DNA of 64,000 bases from contig NZ_PDZR01000008.1 in NCBI RefSeq assembly GCF_002891535.1, positions 62,001 through 126,000 on the forward strand, written 5' to 3'. The DNA is from Methylocella silvestris. Its GTDB lineage: Bacteria > Pseudomonadota > Alphaproteobacteria > Rhizobiales > Beijerinckiaceae. Both the position numbers and the translations under genes were made by a program. This document shows positions 44,711 to 54,355 of this stretch, in pieces. Under the pieces are notes generated by a model. The model did not search any database. It was not told where the DNA came from and saw nothing but the letters and a program-made list of their open reading frames with translations. How positions within the stretch are numbered: the first letter of the stretch is position 1; every line of letters starts with the position of its first letter.

Positions 44711-45307
44711 TCAGTCGCCCTTGTTGGCCGCATTGACCGGCACCAGAGAGAGCTGGCTGCTCCCCAAAATCACTGAATCGGAGCCGGTCGTGTAATAGAT
44801 GCGCGGATCGACTGCGATCGTCTTGCACCCTGGCGGCGCCGTACTGGAGCCGACATAGGCGTGGCCGGTGTTAAAGGTCAGCCCGCCGCCTGGACAGCTC
44901 GCATTGCAGGGCGCCAGCGGATCGCCGACCGGGCGGCTGCACAATTGCGCCGAGGTTCTCGCCGGGACGGTCGCGGTGATCGTGCAGATGCTGCTTGTTT
45001 GGCTGGCGAACTGGAACTGAACGAAAACCGAGCAGGCGACATTGCTGTTATTGAAGATCCCCACCACGGTGACGCTACGTGCGGTCGAAAACACCGTTTG
45101 CGACGTGTAGAAGGGGATGACATAGCGGGCCGCCTGGCCTGTTGGCGCCGGAAGGGCGGCTGGCTGAGCGCCAGCTTGGTCGGCAAGCGGCGCGCTTTGC
45201 TGAACCCCTCCGTCGCTGCTTGCCGCGCGCGAAGGCGCCGCCGCGGCGCCGAGCATCAGAACGGCGGCGGTTGCAAAAAGCTGCAATGAACGCGCGTATG
45301 ATCGCAT
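44711..45307 (-). CDS. Secreted hypothetical protein
   Basis: The 198-residue protein has a Sec signal peptide (SLQLFATAAVLMLGAAAAPS). A short Ala/Pro/Gln-rich linker is followed by a beta-rich domain with several cysteines (NVACSVFV, SSICTITATV, AQLCSRPV, APCNASCPGG, GCKTIAVD). The cysteine pattern and secretion suggest a disulfide-stabilised periplasmic or extracellular protein. I do not recognise a named family. It lies just after the MITE-like element and is transcribed toward it. Confidence 0.7.
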   Translation of the reverse strand: MRSYARSLQLFATAAVLMLGAAAAPSRAASSDGGVQQSAPLADQAGAQPAALPAPTGQAARYVIPFYTSQTVFSTARSVTVVGIFNNSNVACSVFVQFQFASQTSSICTITATVPARTSAQLCSRPVGDPLAPCNASCPGGGLTFNTGHAYVGSSTAPPGCKTIAVDPRIYYTTGSDSVILGSSQLSLVPVNAANKGD

Positions 45308-45612
45308 GGCTGAACTCCGATCGCTTGAGTAAGCGATTTCTTAAGATCGGCCGATCCATTCGGCAGACCAAAAACCGCTTCCGCTTCAAAAGCTTGGAAT
45401 GATTGCGATACAGCGAGCCGGCTCGATCGGAATATGCTCTAGCGCACGCGTTAAGAAAAAAATAACCGCAAGAATTTGAAACCATCAAGTATAACAAGGT
45501 CAGGGCGGTTCGCTGTCCTGTCCGCGTCCGCGCGGCGGCGCGGCGTTTAAGCTGCTTGCGGCGCGTTGGCCAAATAGTTTGAGAAATCAACGTCCGCCGG
45601 TACAATTTTGGC
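45308..45612. other. Intergenic region between divergent genes
   Basis: About 300 bases separate the divergent starts of the secreted protein and the kinase-FGE gene. The middle (45420-45500) is AT-rich and includes TATGCTCTAGCGCACGCG, a fragment resembling dispersed GCTCTAG repeats of alphaproteobacteria. Promoters for both genes should be here. None could be assigned with confidence. Confidence 0.45.
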
Positions 45613-47805
45613 ATGGCCCTGCGGGCCGCGCCGCACTACCATATCCGGGGCCGCCCCGAGGGCGGCCGACCGGACGCCCGTTTCGCGAAATCGAATGGAG
45701 CCGCTTCCTTGAAACAGCCGACCTCCCCACCGCTTGCTTCCTATGCGCTGGCGGGACCCGGCACGCGGCTCAACGACATCTATGTAATCGACCGGCTGAT
45801 CGCCACGGGCGGGATGGGGCAGGTCTTTGTCGGCCACACGATCGAGACCGCCGACAAGGTGGCGATCAAGATGATCCGCCCCGAACTCGCCCAGAGCGAC
45901 ACCTATCTGGCTCTGTTCCGCAAGGAGGCCGCGGCGCTGCATCGTAGCCCGCACGAGGCCATCGTGCGCTATTATCTCTTCACGACCGATCCCGAGCTTC
46001 GCTGCCCCTATCTTGCGATGGAGTTCGTCGAGGGCGAGTCGCTTGCAAGTCTCCTCGACCGCGGGCCGCTCGATCTTGGCACGGTGCGCGTCCTGCAGCG
46101 GCGCCTTGCCGGGGGGCTTGACGTTGCGCATCGGGCGGGCGTGATCCACCGCGATCTGTCGCCCGACAATATCATTCTCCCCGAGAACGACCCGAACCAG
46201 GCCAAGATCATCGATTTTGGCATCGCCCGCGACTCGAAGGGCGACGCGACGGTGATCGGCGGCGAGTTCGCCGGCAAGTCGAATTATGTTTCGCCCGAAC
46301 AGATCGGCCTCTTCGGCGGCGAGGTCACCACCAAATCCGATGTCTACAGTCTTGGCCTCACGCTCGCCGCCGCCCTGCTCGGGCGCTCAATCGACATGGG
46401 CGGTCTCCCGGCCGAGGTGGTGCGAAAACGCAGCAGCGTGCCGGATCTGAGCGAAATGCCCGCCGAGATGCGCCCGCTGCTGCGCCGTATGCTGCAGCCG
46501 CGGCCGGAGGATCGTCCGACCATGGCCGAGGTCGCCTTCGCCTCGACGGAGGCCGCGCCTGCCTCGGCGCGGCCGGTCCCCCAAAAACGTCGCTGGATCC
46601 TGCCGGCCGCTGCGGCGGCGGCCGCGGCGCTGATCGGCGCAGGCGCGGTCGCGATGCTGAGCCTCGGCGATCGCAAATCGGGCAGCCTCGAGCAGTTTCC
46701 GCTCGTGGCGCCGCGCCTGACTGCCGAAGCGCCTCCCCAAGCGGCGACGCCGCCAGTCGAACAATCTCCCCAGCCGTCGGTGTCCGCAACGTCGGCGCCG
46801 TCCGCGTCTGCGCCGCCGATCCAAAGCGCGACGAATCCAATCCCGTCCGATCCGAGCCCGCTGGCGCCCCCGCCTTCAAACCTCAGCGCGCCGCCGGGAG
46901 CCCCCGTCGCAACGGCTCCGGCGCCGCTCGACGCCTCGCCGGACCACGCGACCGCCGCGCAGCTCGCAGAGCTCAAGCTCTCGGAGGTTTCGCCCGCCGC
47001 GCCGCCGACGCGGCCCACGCGGCCAGCCGCCGAGCCGGATGGCGTGCAAACCGCCGGCATTGTCGCCCGGCCGGCGGAGCAGCAATCCGGTTCCGCTGTT
47101 CCTCCCCCCGAGGGCGCATTCCGCGACTGCGGCGGATGCCCCGAAATGCTCCCGGCGCCGGCCGGGGTCTTCGCGATGGGCAGCAACGCCGATCCGAGCG
47201 AACGGCCGATCCGGAAGGTCAAGGTCGCGCCGTTCATGGTGGGCCGCTTCCCGGTCACGGAAGGCGAATGGCGCCTCTGCGTCGCCGCAAAGGGGTGCAG
47301 CTTCGATCCCGGCGGCGATGAAGGCGCCCCCGCCCATAACCTCAGTTGGGACGACGCCGCGCAATATGTCGACTGGCTTTCAAAGCTGACGGGCCATCGC
47401 TATCGCCTGCTGAGCGAAGCGGAGTGGGAGTATGCGGCGCGCGGCGGCGGCGCGACGCGCTATTGGTGGGGCGATCAGTTCAAGCCGGAGATGTCGGCGT
47501 GCCGCTCCTGCGGCGACCAAAGCGCCGAGGGTCCGCCAAAAATCGGCCTCTACCCGCCGAACGGTTTCGGCCTGCAGGATGTGACGGGCTCGGTGTCGCA
47601 ATGGGTGGCGGACTGCTGGCATCGCAGCTTTAAAGGCGCGCCGACCGACGGGAGCGCCTGGACGAGCCTGAACTGCCCCGAGCGGGTTCTGCGCGGCGGC
47701 TCATGGAACAGCGCGCCCGCCGACCTCAGGGTCACCAACCGGGAATTCTACGATCCGAAAGTGCGCTATCCCGGCCACGGACTTCGCGTCGGCCGCGACC
47801 CCTGA
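45613..47805 (+). CDS. Ser/Thr protein kinase fused to a formylglycine-generating-enzyme-like domain
   Basis: The 730-residue protein has a Hanks-type kinase (about 50-310) with GGMGQVFVGH glycine loop, catalytic-pocket Lys86 (VAIKMI), HRDLSPDN with Asp181 and DFG Asp201. A transmembrane segment follows near 325-350 (WILPAAAAAAAALIGAGAVA), then a Pro/Ala/Ser-rich periplasmic linker. The C-terminal FGE/SUMF1-like domain (about 510-728) has FAMGSNADPSERPIRKVKV, SEAEWEYAARG and VLRGGSWNSAPAD. Kinase-FGE proteins are known, some linked to type VI secretion (PpkA). No such genes are present here. The start ATG has only a weak ribosome binding site. Confidence 0.88.
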   Translation: MALRAAPHYHIRGRPEGGRPDARFAKSNGAASLKQPTSPPLASYALAGPGTRLNDIYVIDRLIATGGMGQVFVGHTIETADKVAIKMIRPELAQSDTYLALFRKEAAALHRSPHEAIVRYYLFTTDPELRCPYLAMEFVEGESLASLLDRGPLDLGTVRVLQRRLAGGLDVAHRAGVIHRDLSPDNIILPENDPNQAKIIDFGIARDSKGDATVIGGEFAGKSNYVSPEQIGLFGGEVTTKSDVYSLGLTLAAALLGRSIDMGGLPAEVVRKRSSVPDLSEMPAEMRPLLRRMLQPRPEDRPTMAEVAFASTEAAPASARPVPQKRRWILPAAAAAAAALIGAGAVAMLSLGDRKSGSLEQFPLVAPRLTAEAPPQAATPPVEQSPQPSVSATSAPSASAPPIQSATNPIPSDPSPLAPPPSNLSAPPGAPVATAPAPLDASPDHATAAQLAELKLSEVSPAAPPTRPTRPAAEPDGVQTAGIVARPAEQQSGSAVPPPEGAFRDCGGCPEMLPAPAGVFAMGSNADPSERPIRKVKVAPFMVGRFPVTEGEWRLCVAAKGCSFDPGGDEGAPAHNLSWDDAAQYVDWLSKLTGHRYRLLSEAEWEYAARGGGATRYWWGDQFKPEMSACRSCGDQSAEGPPKIGLYPPNGFGLQDVTGSVSQWVADCWHRSFKGAPTDGSAWTSLNCPERVLRGGSWNSAPADLRVTNREFYDPKVRYPGHGLRVGRDP

Positions 47806-47891
47806 CGGCTTGGTGGGACAAAGCCCCGTTCGACGCGCGCGGGCGGCAAGTAAACCTTAAGAAAACGCAAGGCCAACTGAGGAGCGACGCG

Positions 47892-48410
47892 ATGAGGCAC
47901 TGGTTCAAGACGGCATTCGTTCTCGGCGCGATGGCGCTTCCCTTGCAGGCGGCGGCGCAAGCCCCTGCGCCAGCTGATCCCGCCGCGCCCGCAGCCGCCT
48001 ACCAGCAGGTCGCGACGCCCCCCGGCGCAAAACTCTACATCATCTCGCCGGCCAATAAGGCGCGGGTGCGCTCGCCCTTCACGGTCCAGTTCGGCCTGAA
48101 GGGCATGGGGGTCACGCAGGCAGGGAACACATCCGCCAACGCCGGGCATCATCATCTTCTCGTCGACGTCAAGGAGCCGATTTCCGAGACGGAGATCATT
48201 CCCTCCGACAAGAACCATCTTCATTTCGGCGGCGGCCAGACCGAAACCACGCTTGATCTGCCGCCGGGCCGGCACACGCTCCAGCTCGTTCTCGGCGACG
48301 CCAAGCACAGGCCCTTGGCGCCGCTGCTGGCCTCGCAAAAGATCGAAGTGACGGTGATCTCGCCGACGGCCAAGAAGAAAAAACATCGGCGGCCGCATAG
48401 CCATTATTGA
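47892..48410 (+). CDS. Secreted DUF4399 domain protein
   Basis: A protein of 172 residues with a signal peptide (WFKTAFVLGAMALPLQAAAQ). A DUF4399 domain follows, with LYIISPANKARVRSPFTVQF, NAGHHHLLVD and DLPPGRHTLQLVLGD. The C-terminal tail is rich in Lys/His (KKKKHRRPHSHY). The triple histidine and His-rich tail hint at metal binding. The family role is unknown. The ATG at 47892 begins the signal peptide. A longer frame back into the kinase gene is rejected. It lies 86 bases after the kinase-FGE gene. Confidence 0.85.
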   Translation: MRHWFKTAFVLGAMALPLQAAAQAPAPADPAAPAAAYQQVATPPGAKLYIISPANKARVRSPFTVQFGLKGMGVTQAGNTSANAGHHHLLVDVKEPISETEIIPSDKNHLHFGGGQTETTLDLPPGRHTLQLVLGDAKHRPLAPLLASQKIEVTVISPTAKKKKHRRPHSHY

Positions 48411-48473
48411 AACGCCGCCGCGTCCGGTCAGCGCGGGAGACCTTTATGGGAGCGGGCGCCTGGCGAACGGCGC

Positions 48474-49238
48474 CTAACCCACACGTTCCCAGCCGCTCAT
48501 CGTCAGGCGCTCCTGCGGCAGAAAACGCTCCTTGTAAGCCATCTTCTGCGAACCCTGAACCCAATAGCCGAGATAGACATGCGGCAGGCCGAGGCGCCGG
48601 GCGCGCTCGATGTGGTCAAGGATCATATAGGTTCCCAACGAGCGCTGCGTCTCCTCGGGAGCATAAAAGGAGTAGACCATCGATAGGCCGTCGGCGAGGA
48701 GATCGGTCAGGCAGGCGGCGGCGAGCGTGGTCTCCCCTCCTTTTTCGCGATCGGGCGCCCTGTATTCGACCAGCCGGCTCTCGACGTGGCTGTCCTCGAT
48801 CATCATCGAATAGTCGAGAACGGTCATGTCAGCCATGCCGCCCTCGCCATGGCGGGCGTCGAGATAGCGGCGGAACAGGCTATATTGCTCCGAGGTCGGC
48901 TCGGTGCGGCCGACCGCGCTGACAAGATCGCGGTTTTGCTCGATGACGCGCCTGAAGCTGCGCGAGCAGCGAAAATCATCCACCTTGACCCGAACCGACA
49001 CGCAGGCGCGGCAGCGCTCGCAGGCCGGCCGGTAGGCGATGGTCTGGGAGCGACGAAAGCCGGACAGGGTCAGCTGATCGTTGAGCCCGACAGCGCGCCC
49101 GCCGATGAGATGGGTGAAGACCTTGCGTTCCTGACGATCGGGAAGATAGGGGCACGGGGAGGGCGCAGTCAGATAGAACTGCGGCGCGTCACGCGGCTCT
49201 CTCGTCAAGCTGGTCTGCCCCTTTGAACCCGTTTTCAT
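48474..49238 (-). CDS. bpt: Aspartate/glutamate leucyltransferase (Bpt)
   Basis: The 254-residue protein is of the bacterial Ate1-like Bpt family. It adds leucine from Leu-tRNA to proteins with N-terminal Asp or Glu, marking them for ClpAPS degradation. The cysteine-rich N-terminal region has [18 protein letters not shown] and [13 protein letters not shown]. The C-terminal acetyltransferase-like part has [19 protein letters not shown] and [16 protein letters not shown]. Some annotations call this arginyltransferase. The bacterial branch is Bpt. It converges with the DUF4399 gene. Confidence 0.93.
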   Translation of the reverse strand: MKTGSKGQTSLTREPRDAPQFYLTAPSPCPYLPDRQERKVFTHLIGGRAVGLNDQLTLSGFRRSQTIAYRPACERCRACVSVRVKVDDFRCSRSFRRVIEQNRDLVSAVGRTEPTSEQYSLFRRYLDARHGEGGMADMTVLDYSMMIEDSHVESRLVEYRAPDREKGGETTLAAACLTDLLADGLSMVYSFYAPEETQRSLGTYMILDHIERARRLGLPHVYLGYWVQGSQKMAYKERFLPQERLTMSGWERVG

Positions 49239-49294
49239 CTTCGATCAATCAGGCTAGCGGTTTCTGAGGCGGCCGCAACTGAATAAAATGCAGG

Positions 49295-49768
49295 TCAGAT
49301 CGGACGCCGCGTCATGATCACGCCAGCAAGGATGTCGTGCAAACATCTTTTTCCGTCGGTGACGAGGGCGACAAGAAAAATCGGCATGAACATGGTGCTG
49401 ATATAGAAGAGGACCGCATGCGCCGCGGCGATCAAAAAGGGCGCGCGCTGACCGTCCACGGTGCGCAATTCGAGGTCCATGGCGCGCATCCCTGGCGTCG
49501 CCATATTCGGCCCGGAGACGGTGAGGCCGTTATAAAAGAAGGCGACAAAGGGAAATATCGGCGGCAGCAGCAGCACTGACAGGCCGAACGTCAGCAGGGC
49601 GAGCGCGAACCAGATTGCGACCGAAAAAATCGAGACGAGAATGAAGTCGAGGAAAAAGGCTGCGACGCGTCGCGTCAGCACGCCCGAAAACGCCGCCGGC
49701 GGCAGATTGGCCGGAAGATAAGGCGCGCTGCCGACCGCGACCCTGTCGAATTGGTCCAGATTGCTCAT
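49295..49768 (-). CDS. RDD-family membrane protein
   Basis: A protein of 157 residues with the RDD domain. It has three to four hydrophobic helices. The Arg and Asp residues that name the family are in LTRRVAAFFLDFILVSIF, and MATPGMRAMDLELRTVDG is the central loop. The function of RDD proteins is uncertain; some act in Na+/H+ exchange. The ATG at 49768 (MSNLDQFDRVAVGSAP) is preferred over a much longer upstream start. It lies downstream of no operon partner. The bpt gene follows about 55 bases after its stop on the same strand. Confidence 0.85.
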   Translation of the reverse strand: MSNLDQFDRVAVGSAPYLPANLPPAAFSGVLTRRVAAFFLDFILVSIFSVAIWFALALLTFGLSVLLLPPIFPFVAFFYNGLTVSGPNMATPGMRAMDLELRTVDGQRAPFLIAAAHAVLFYISTMFMPIFLVALVTDGKRCLHDILAGVIMTRRPI

Positions 49769-49983
49769 TGGCGTTCTCGATTCACCTTTTTGCGCGGGTG
49801 CGGGGAAAGTCCGCGCGTCCCTTATTTGGCGACCCGTCCGGCGCGCACAAGGGCGTTTTGACGCTCGTGGGCTCCCCGATCGGCGTCGCAGCCGGGACTT
49901 TGCCTCATAATCGCTATTTTTCCGCCCGAAGAAAACAAAACCGGCGCCCGTATCGCTGAAATCATAATTGTTCAGGAGCCGGG

Positions 49984-50652
49984 ATGAACTGCGCCGACAA
50001 GCCCTTCGCAACCTTGCTGACCTCCAGCGGCGGCTGCCGCGATCAGGCCGGACCGCGCGGCGAGCCGCCTGAAAATTTCGTGCGCCTCGGCGATGTCGCC
50101 CCTCGCATCCGTCAGGAGATGCGCTACGCTGGCTCGGAAAATTTCATGGGCCGCCCGGTTCCGGGCTATTGCGCGGGCCAATGCTGGCTGCGCCGGGAAG
50201 TGGCCAAGGCTCTGGCGGCGGTCCAGAGCGACGCGGAAAGCGGCGGGCGAAGCCTCGTCGTCTATGATTGCTACCGGCCGCAGCGCGCGACGCGGGCGTT
50301 CATCGCCTGGGCGGGCGATCCCGCCGACGAGCTCATGAAAGAGGAATATTATCCGCATCTTGGCAAAGAGACGCTGTTCGACCTCGGCTATATCGCCAGG
50401 GAATCGGCGCATTCGACTGGAGTCGCCGTCGATCTCGCGTTGATCGGGCTTGATTTTGGCACGCCCTTCGACCTCTTCGACGAGGCCTCCGGCTCTCATT
50501 TCGCGGGGCTGAGCGCCGAGGCGAAGCAGAACCGCGCGGAACTGTTCGCACTGATGGAACGGCACGGATTCGTCAATTTCGACAAGGAATGGTGGCACTT
50601 TACGCTCGAAAACCTCGAGGGCGTCGCCCCCCATGATTTCGACGTGCGCTGA
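49984..50652 (+). CDS. D-alanyl-D-alanine dipeptidase (VanX/DdpX-like, M15D)
   Basis: The 222-residue zinc peptidase hydrolyses D-Ala-D-Ala dipeptides. It contains LVVYDCYRPQRA, the zinc motif SAHSTGVAVDLAL (His and Asp ligands) and the catalytic FVNFDKEWWHFTLEN. There is no signal peptide, so it is cytosolic like E. coli DdpX. That suggests use of cell-wall D-Ala-D-Ala as nutrient or precursor control rather than vancomycin resistance. GGAG precedes the ATG. The stop overlaps the yjbQ start (TGATG). Confidence 0.92.
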   Translation: MNCADKPFATLLTSSGGCRDQAGPRGEPPENFVRLGDVAPRIRQEMRYAGSENFMGRPVPGYCAGQCWLRREVAKALAAVQSDAESGGRSLVVYDCYRPQRATRAFIAWAGDPADELMKEEYYPHLGKETLFDLGYIARESAHSTGVAVDLALIGLDFGTPFDLFDEASGSHFAGLSAEAKQNRAELFALMERHGFVNFDKEWWHFTLENLEGVAPHDFDVR

Positions 50653-51071
50653 TGCGGCAGGCGCTGCGCCAGCTCGATGTGGAGACGAAAGGCAAAGGCC
50701 TCATCGAGATCACGCGCGAGATCGCCGCCTTTGTGAAGGTCGAGCGGATTGAAACCGGCCTTCTGACGCTGTTCTGTCGGCATACCTCGGCCTCGCTGCT
50801 CATCCAGGAGAACGCCGATCCCGACGTTCAGACGGATCTTCTGGCCTTTTTCGAGCGCGCCGCGCCCGAACAGAGCGCGCTCTATATCCATGACGCGGAG
50901 GGGCAGGACGACATGCCGGCGCATATCAGGGCGGCGTTGACGCAAACCCAGCTCAGCGTGCCGGTGGCGGGCGGCGCCATGACGCTCGGGACCTGGCAAG
51001 GCGTCTATCTGTTCGAGCATCGGCGCGCGCCGCATCGGCGTCGCGTCGCGATGCATCTCATCGGCGAATGA
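50652..51071 (+). CDS. YjbQ/UPF0047 family protein
   Basis: The 139-residue protein has the YjbQ signature FCRHTSASLLIQENADPDVQ and LGTWQGVYLFEHR, with conserved histidines on one face. YjbQ proteins complement thiamine-phosphate synthase mutants at low level, but their natural role is unclear. The ATG shares a base with the VanX-like gene stop, so the two are translated together. Confidence 0.9.
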   Translation: MRQALRQLDVETKGKGLIEITREIAAFVKVERIETGLLTLFCRHTSASLLIQENADPDVQTDLLAFFERAAPEQSALYIHDAEGQDDMPAHIRAALTQTQLSVPVAGGAMTLGTWQGVYLFEHRRAPHRRRVAMHLIGE

Positions 51072-51198
51072 TTTTTCACGAAGACGCGCCGGCTCAGGCT
51101 TTGCCGCAACGGACGGATTTTCGTGATAAAGCGTTTGATCTACAAGCGGGAGGACGGCCCGCGAAAATCCCCGCCTTTTCGACGCAACGGAGGCGCAT

Positions 51199-51975
51199 AT
51201 GGCGCAACAAGCCGACATCACGGCGGCGATCCTCGTCATCGGCGACGAGATTTTGTCGGGCCGGACGAAAGACGCGAACAGCGGTTATATCGCAGACTAC
51301 CTTGCGCAGATCGGCGTCGATCTGCGCGAAGTGCGCGTCATCGGCGATGTCGAGCCGGAAATCGTCGCCGCGGTGAACGCGCTGCGGGCGCGCTATGATT
51401 ATGTGTTCACGACAGGCGGCATCGGGCCGACTCACGACGACATCACCGCCGACGCGATCGCCCGCGCCTTCGGCGTCGGCATATCGGAAGATCCCCGCGC
51501 GATCGCCCTGCTGCTGGAAAAGATCAAGCCGGAGGATCTGAACGAAGCGCGCCGGCGCATGGCCCGCGTCCCGCACGGCGCCGAACTCGTCGAAAACGAC
51601 ATTTCGAAAGCGCCGGGATTCTGGATCGGCAACGTCATCGTGATGGCGGGCGTGCCGGCGATCATGCGGTCGATGCTCGATCGCGTCGCGCCGAAGCTGG
51701 CGAGGGGGATCAAGGTGCTGGCGCGCGCGATTCTAGCGGAAAATATTCCGGAAGGAGCCTATGCCGCGGGCCTCAGCGAAGTGGCGCGGGCCTATCCCGA
51801 GCTGTCGATCGGCTCCTATCCGTCGTTTCGCGACGGGGGTTTCCGCAACGAGATCGTGGTGCGGGGCAAGGACGCCGACAAGGTTGGCGCTGCGGCCGCG
51901 GAAATCGAAGCGCTGCTCGTCGTCTTGCGCGAGGGCGAGGCCGGACGCCAGCGTCCGCTGATGAAATCGCGCTAA
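51199..51975 (+). CDS. Molybdopterin-binding-domain protein (CinA N-terminal-like)
   Basis: The 258-residue protein has the MoaB/Mog-type fold of CinA N-terminal domains: [40 protein letters not shown] and [13 protein letters not shown]. It lacks the C-terminal nicotinamide-mononucleotide deamidase domain of full CinA. Stand-alone members are annotated as competence/damage-inducible protein A-like. Members may hydrolyse ADP-ribose. GGAGG is five bases before the ATG. The stop overlaps the gpt start (TAATG). Confidence 0.9.
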   Translation: MAQQADITAAILVIGDEILSGRTKDANSGYIADYLAQIGVDLREVRVIGDVEPEIVAAVNALRARYDYVFTTGGIGPTHDDITADAIARAFGVGISEDPRAIALLLEKIKPEDLNEARRRMARVPHGAELVENDISKAPGFWIGNVIVMAGVPAIMRSMLDRVAPKLARGIKVLARAILAENIPEGAYAAGLSEVARAYPELSIGSYPSFRDGGFRNEIVVRGKDADKVGAAAAEIEALLVVLREGEAGRQRPLMKSR

Positions 51976-52502
51976 TGAGCGCCTCGCCGCCGCCTTCGTC
52001 GCCCGCTGCGCCCCCCGTTTCGCAAAAGGCCTTTCACGTCTCCTGGGATCAGTTTCATCGCGACGCGCGGGCGCTGGCCTGGCGCCTTAGCGCGAGCGGT
52101 CCGTTCTCCAGCATGATCGCTGTGACCCGCGGCGGCCTGGTTCCGGCGGCGATCGTCGCCCGCGAACTCGATCTGCGGCTGATCGATACTTTTTGCGTGA
52201 CGAGCTATGTCACCGAGGGCGTTCAGGGGGAGGTGACGATTTTGAAGGGCGTCACGGCGGAAATCGCCGCCGGCGCTGGCGCCGGGGTTCTCATCGTTGA
52301 CGATCTCGCCGACACGGGCGCGACGGTCAAGCAGATCCGCGCGCTGTTGCCGAGGGCGCATATCGCCACGGTCTACGCCAAGCCGCTCGGCGGGCCGCTG
52401 GTTGACACCTATGTGACCGAGGTGTCGCAGGACACGTGGATCTATTTCCCCTGGGATCTTGGCCTCAGCTTTCAGGCGCCGATCGCCGACGCGCGGCGTT
52501 GA
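51975..52502 (+). CDS. gpt: Xanthine-guanine phosphoribosyltransferase
   Basis: The 175-residue enzyme salvages guanine, xanthine and hypoxanthine with PRPP. It contains [20 protein letters not shown], the PRPP loop [17 protein letters not shown] and the C-terminal [12 protein letters not shown] that is characteristic of Gpt. The N terminus has a Pro/Ser-rich extension of about 15 residues. The ATG overlaps the stop of the CinA-N-like gene by one base. A tRNA-Leu gene follows 55 bases downstream. Confidence 0.94.
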   Translation: MSASPPPSSPAAPPVSQKAFHVSWDQFHRDARALAWRLSASGPFSSMIAVTRGGLVPAAIVARELDLRLIDTFCVTSYVTEGVQGEVTILKGVTAEIAAGAGAGVLIVDDLADTGATVKQIRALLPRAHIATVYAKPLGGPLVDTYVTEVSQDTWIYFPWDLGLSFQAPIADARR

Positions 52503-52557
52503 TCGGCGCCAAGCCAGCTTGCCGGGACGCGCGCCAGCAACTAAGGCTCGTCTTGTT

Positions 52558-52642
52558 GCGGACGTGGCGAAACTGGTAGACGCAAGGGACTTAAAATCCC
52601 TCGACCTTGGTCATGCGGGTTCGATTCCCGCCGTCCGCACCA
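52558..52642 (+). tRNA. tRNA-Leu (anticodon TAA), CCA encoded
   Basis: The 85-base class II tRNA has acceptor arms GCGGACG (52558-52564) and CGTCCGC (52632-52638), then A and CCA. The anticodon stem AGGGA/TCCCT holds loop CTTAAAA, giving anticodon TAA for UUA codons. A variable arm CGACCTTGGTC and T arm GCGGG-TTCGATT-CCCGC complete the structure. No integrated element or duplicated 3' end is seen downstream. Confidence 0.97.
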
Positions 52643-53062
52643 TTTTCCTCGTTAAATTCTCCGGCTCACAGAGAAGTCATTTTCCTGAAGGTCTAGTTTC
52701 GGCTTGGGTAAGATAACGATTACGAAGATAGGTCATAAAAAAGCCAGTGATCGCCGCCTGTATATCAGCCTATGCCTGCGCTGCTGGAGCGCTTTCCGAC
52801 CGAAGCGAATCAGGCAATAGGAATCGCTCCCGATTCAAAAGATCGAACGTATTATTATGGATCAGATTTACGCAATCTGCGGTCACGCTGTCCACGAATA
52901 TTATTGCAGGACTTCAGCTGTTCGATCCTGGCCGGTGACGATGACGATTTTTTAGGCGCATTCTTCCGCTCCCACCGATTATGTGGGGGATATGCAAATG
53001 AGCGTTCGGTGATTGCAAAATCCGGCGCTTGATCTCCACACATAACAGGCGGGGCGCTTCCC
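52643..53062. other. Intergenic region, tRNA-Leu to FkbM gene
   Basis: About 420 bases of mixed composition, less GC-rich than the flanks, hold no gene I can support. Short frames lack ribosome binding sites. No repeat of the tRNA 3' end or integrase fragment is visible, so there is no sign of an integrated island here. Confidence 0.45.
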
Positions 53063-54064
53063 ATGCCGAGTCCTGCGATCTCCGCGCTTCTCAACAGTCT
53101 ATCCTCGCAACTGACGCTCATCGACGTTGGCGCGCGCGGGGGCGTTTCGCCGGATTGGGACGATCTCGGCGACGAGGCGCGGCTGATCTGCTTCGAAGCC
53201 GACGCCGAAGAATGCGAAAGGCTGAACGCGCAGCCCCAAGGCGGTGCAAATTACATTCCGTGCGCGCTTGCAGGACATGACCAGGGCGTCGAGATCCAAC
53301 TCACCGCTAATCCCAATTCCTGCTCCATCCTTTCGCCCAGCCGCGCTCTCTACGAGAATCTCCCCGCCTTCAAAGGCATGCGTCCGATTGGAACGATCCG
53401 CTGCCCCTCGATGACGCTGGACCGCTATTGCGCGGACCACGCGATCGGCGACGTCGACGCGTTGAAACTCGATACGCAAGGGTCCGAACTCGATGTTCTC
53501 AAGGGCTGCGCGCAGATCCTGAAATCGGTCTCCTTGATCGACATAGAAGTCGAATTCAATGAGCTTTATGAGGGGCAGCCGCTGTTTGGCGATGTCGACC
53601 GCTTTCTTCGCAATCATGGCTTCGTGCTGTGGCGGTTCAATCATCTTGCCTTCTGCTCCAATGGGCTGCTCGAGGATTCCGGCGCGCCGGTGCTGCTCCA
53701 TTCTGTCGACGGCGACACCTACCAGTCGGTTCCGCAAGCCAACGGCCAGTTGTTTTGGGGCGACGCGCAATATGTCCGGAGCGAATTCGTCCCGACCCAG
53801 CCGGACGCCAGGCTCGACCGCGAGAAAGCGCTGAAGGGCGCGATCCTCGTCGGTCAACAAGGCCATTGGGATCTCGCTTTGGAGATGCTGCGCAAGTCTG
53901 GCGATGCGGAGCTGCACTCCCTGCTCGCGGCGATGGTCAAGCCTCTCAGCGCGGCCGCCACGCCCTATCCGCAGCAGCTTGCGGAGGCCCATGCGGAGGT
54001 GGAGCGGCTGCGCGGGATTCTCGCCAAACGGCGCTGGTTTGGCTGGCTTGGCAAGAGTTGTTGA
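53063..54064 (+). CDS. FkbM-family methyltransferase
   Basis: The 333-residue protein has a Rossmann-type SAM site near the N terminus (LTLIDVGARGGVSPDW and LICFEADAEECERL). The FkbM core has MTLDRYCADHAIGDVDALKL, TQGSELDVLKGC and VSLIDIEVEFNELYEGQPLF. The C-terminal 60 residues are helical, with a coiled-coil-like QQLAEAHAEVERLRGILAK. FkbM enzymes methylate hydroxyl groups of sugars and secondary metabolites, and in alphaproteobacteria are often linked to surface glycans. The substrate is unknown. Confidence 0.88.
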   Translation: MPSPAISALLNSLSSQLTLIDVGARGGVSPDWDDLGDEARLICFEADAEECERLNAQPQGGANYIPCALAGHDQGVEIQLTANPNSCSILSPSRALYENLPAFKGMRPIGTIRCPSMTLDRYCADHAIGDVDALKLDTQGSELDVLKGCAQILKSVSLIDIEVEFNELYEGQPLFGDVDRFLRNHGFVLWRFNHLAFCSNGLLEDSGAPVLLHSVDGDTYQSVPQANGQLFWGDAQYVRSEFVPTQPDARLDREKALKGAILVGQQGHWDLALEMLRKSGDAELHSLLAAMVKPLSAAATPYPQQLAEAHAEVERLRGILAKRRWFGWLGKSC

Positions 54065-54355
54065 CAAATGTCGCAAACGGAGCCGCTTCGTGGGGGAGAG
54101 GATGGCATAAGCTTCTGTTCGGTCAGGCGGAATAGATCCGTCGTCGGCCCAGGCCGACGCACAAGTTTTGCGTGCGCGGAGGCGTTCGCTCGCCCATCTT
54201 GCCTTGCGCCTCGCCGCCAGGCGCTGCGACTTCCGGCAAGGCATCTCGGTCTTCTAATCGATTGACCGGCGCCGTCTTTGCGCTGATCCTGCGACCGCGC
54301 GCCAGCCCGCGCCGTCCTTCAGGCTGCGCCTCCCGCCTCCGAAGAAAGACCGCCA

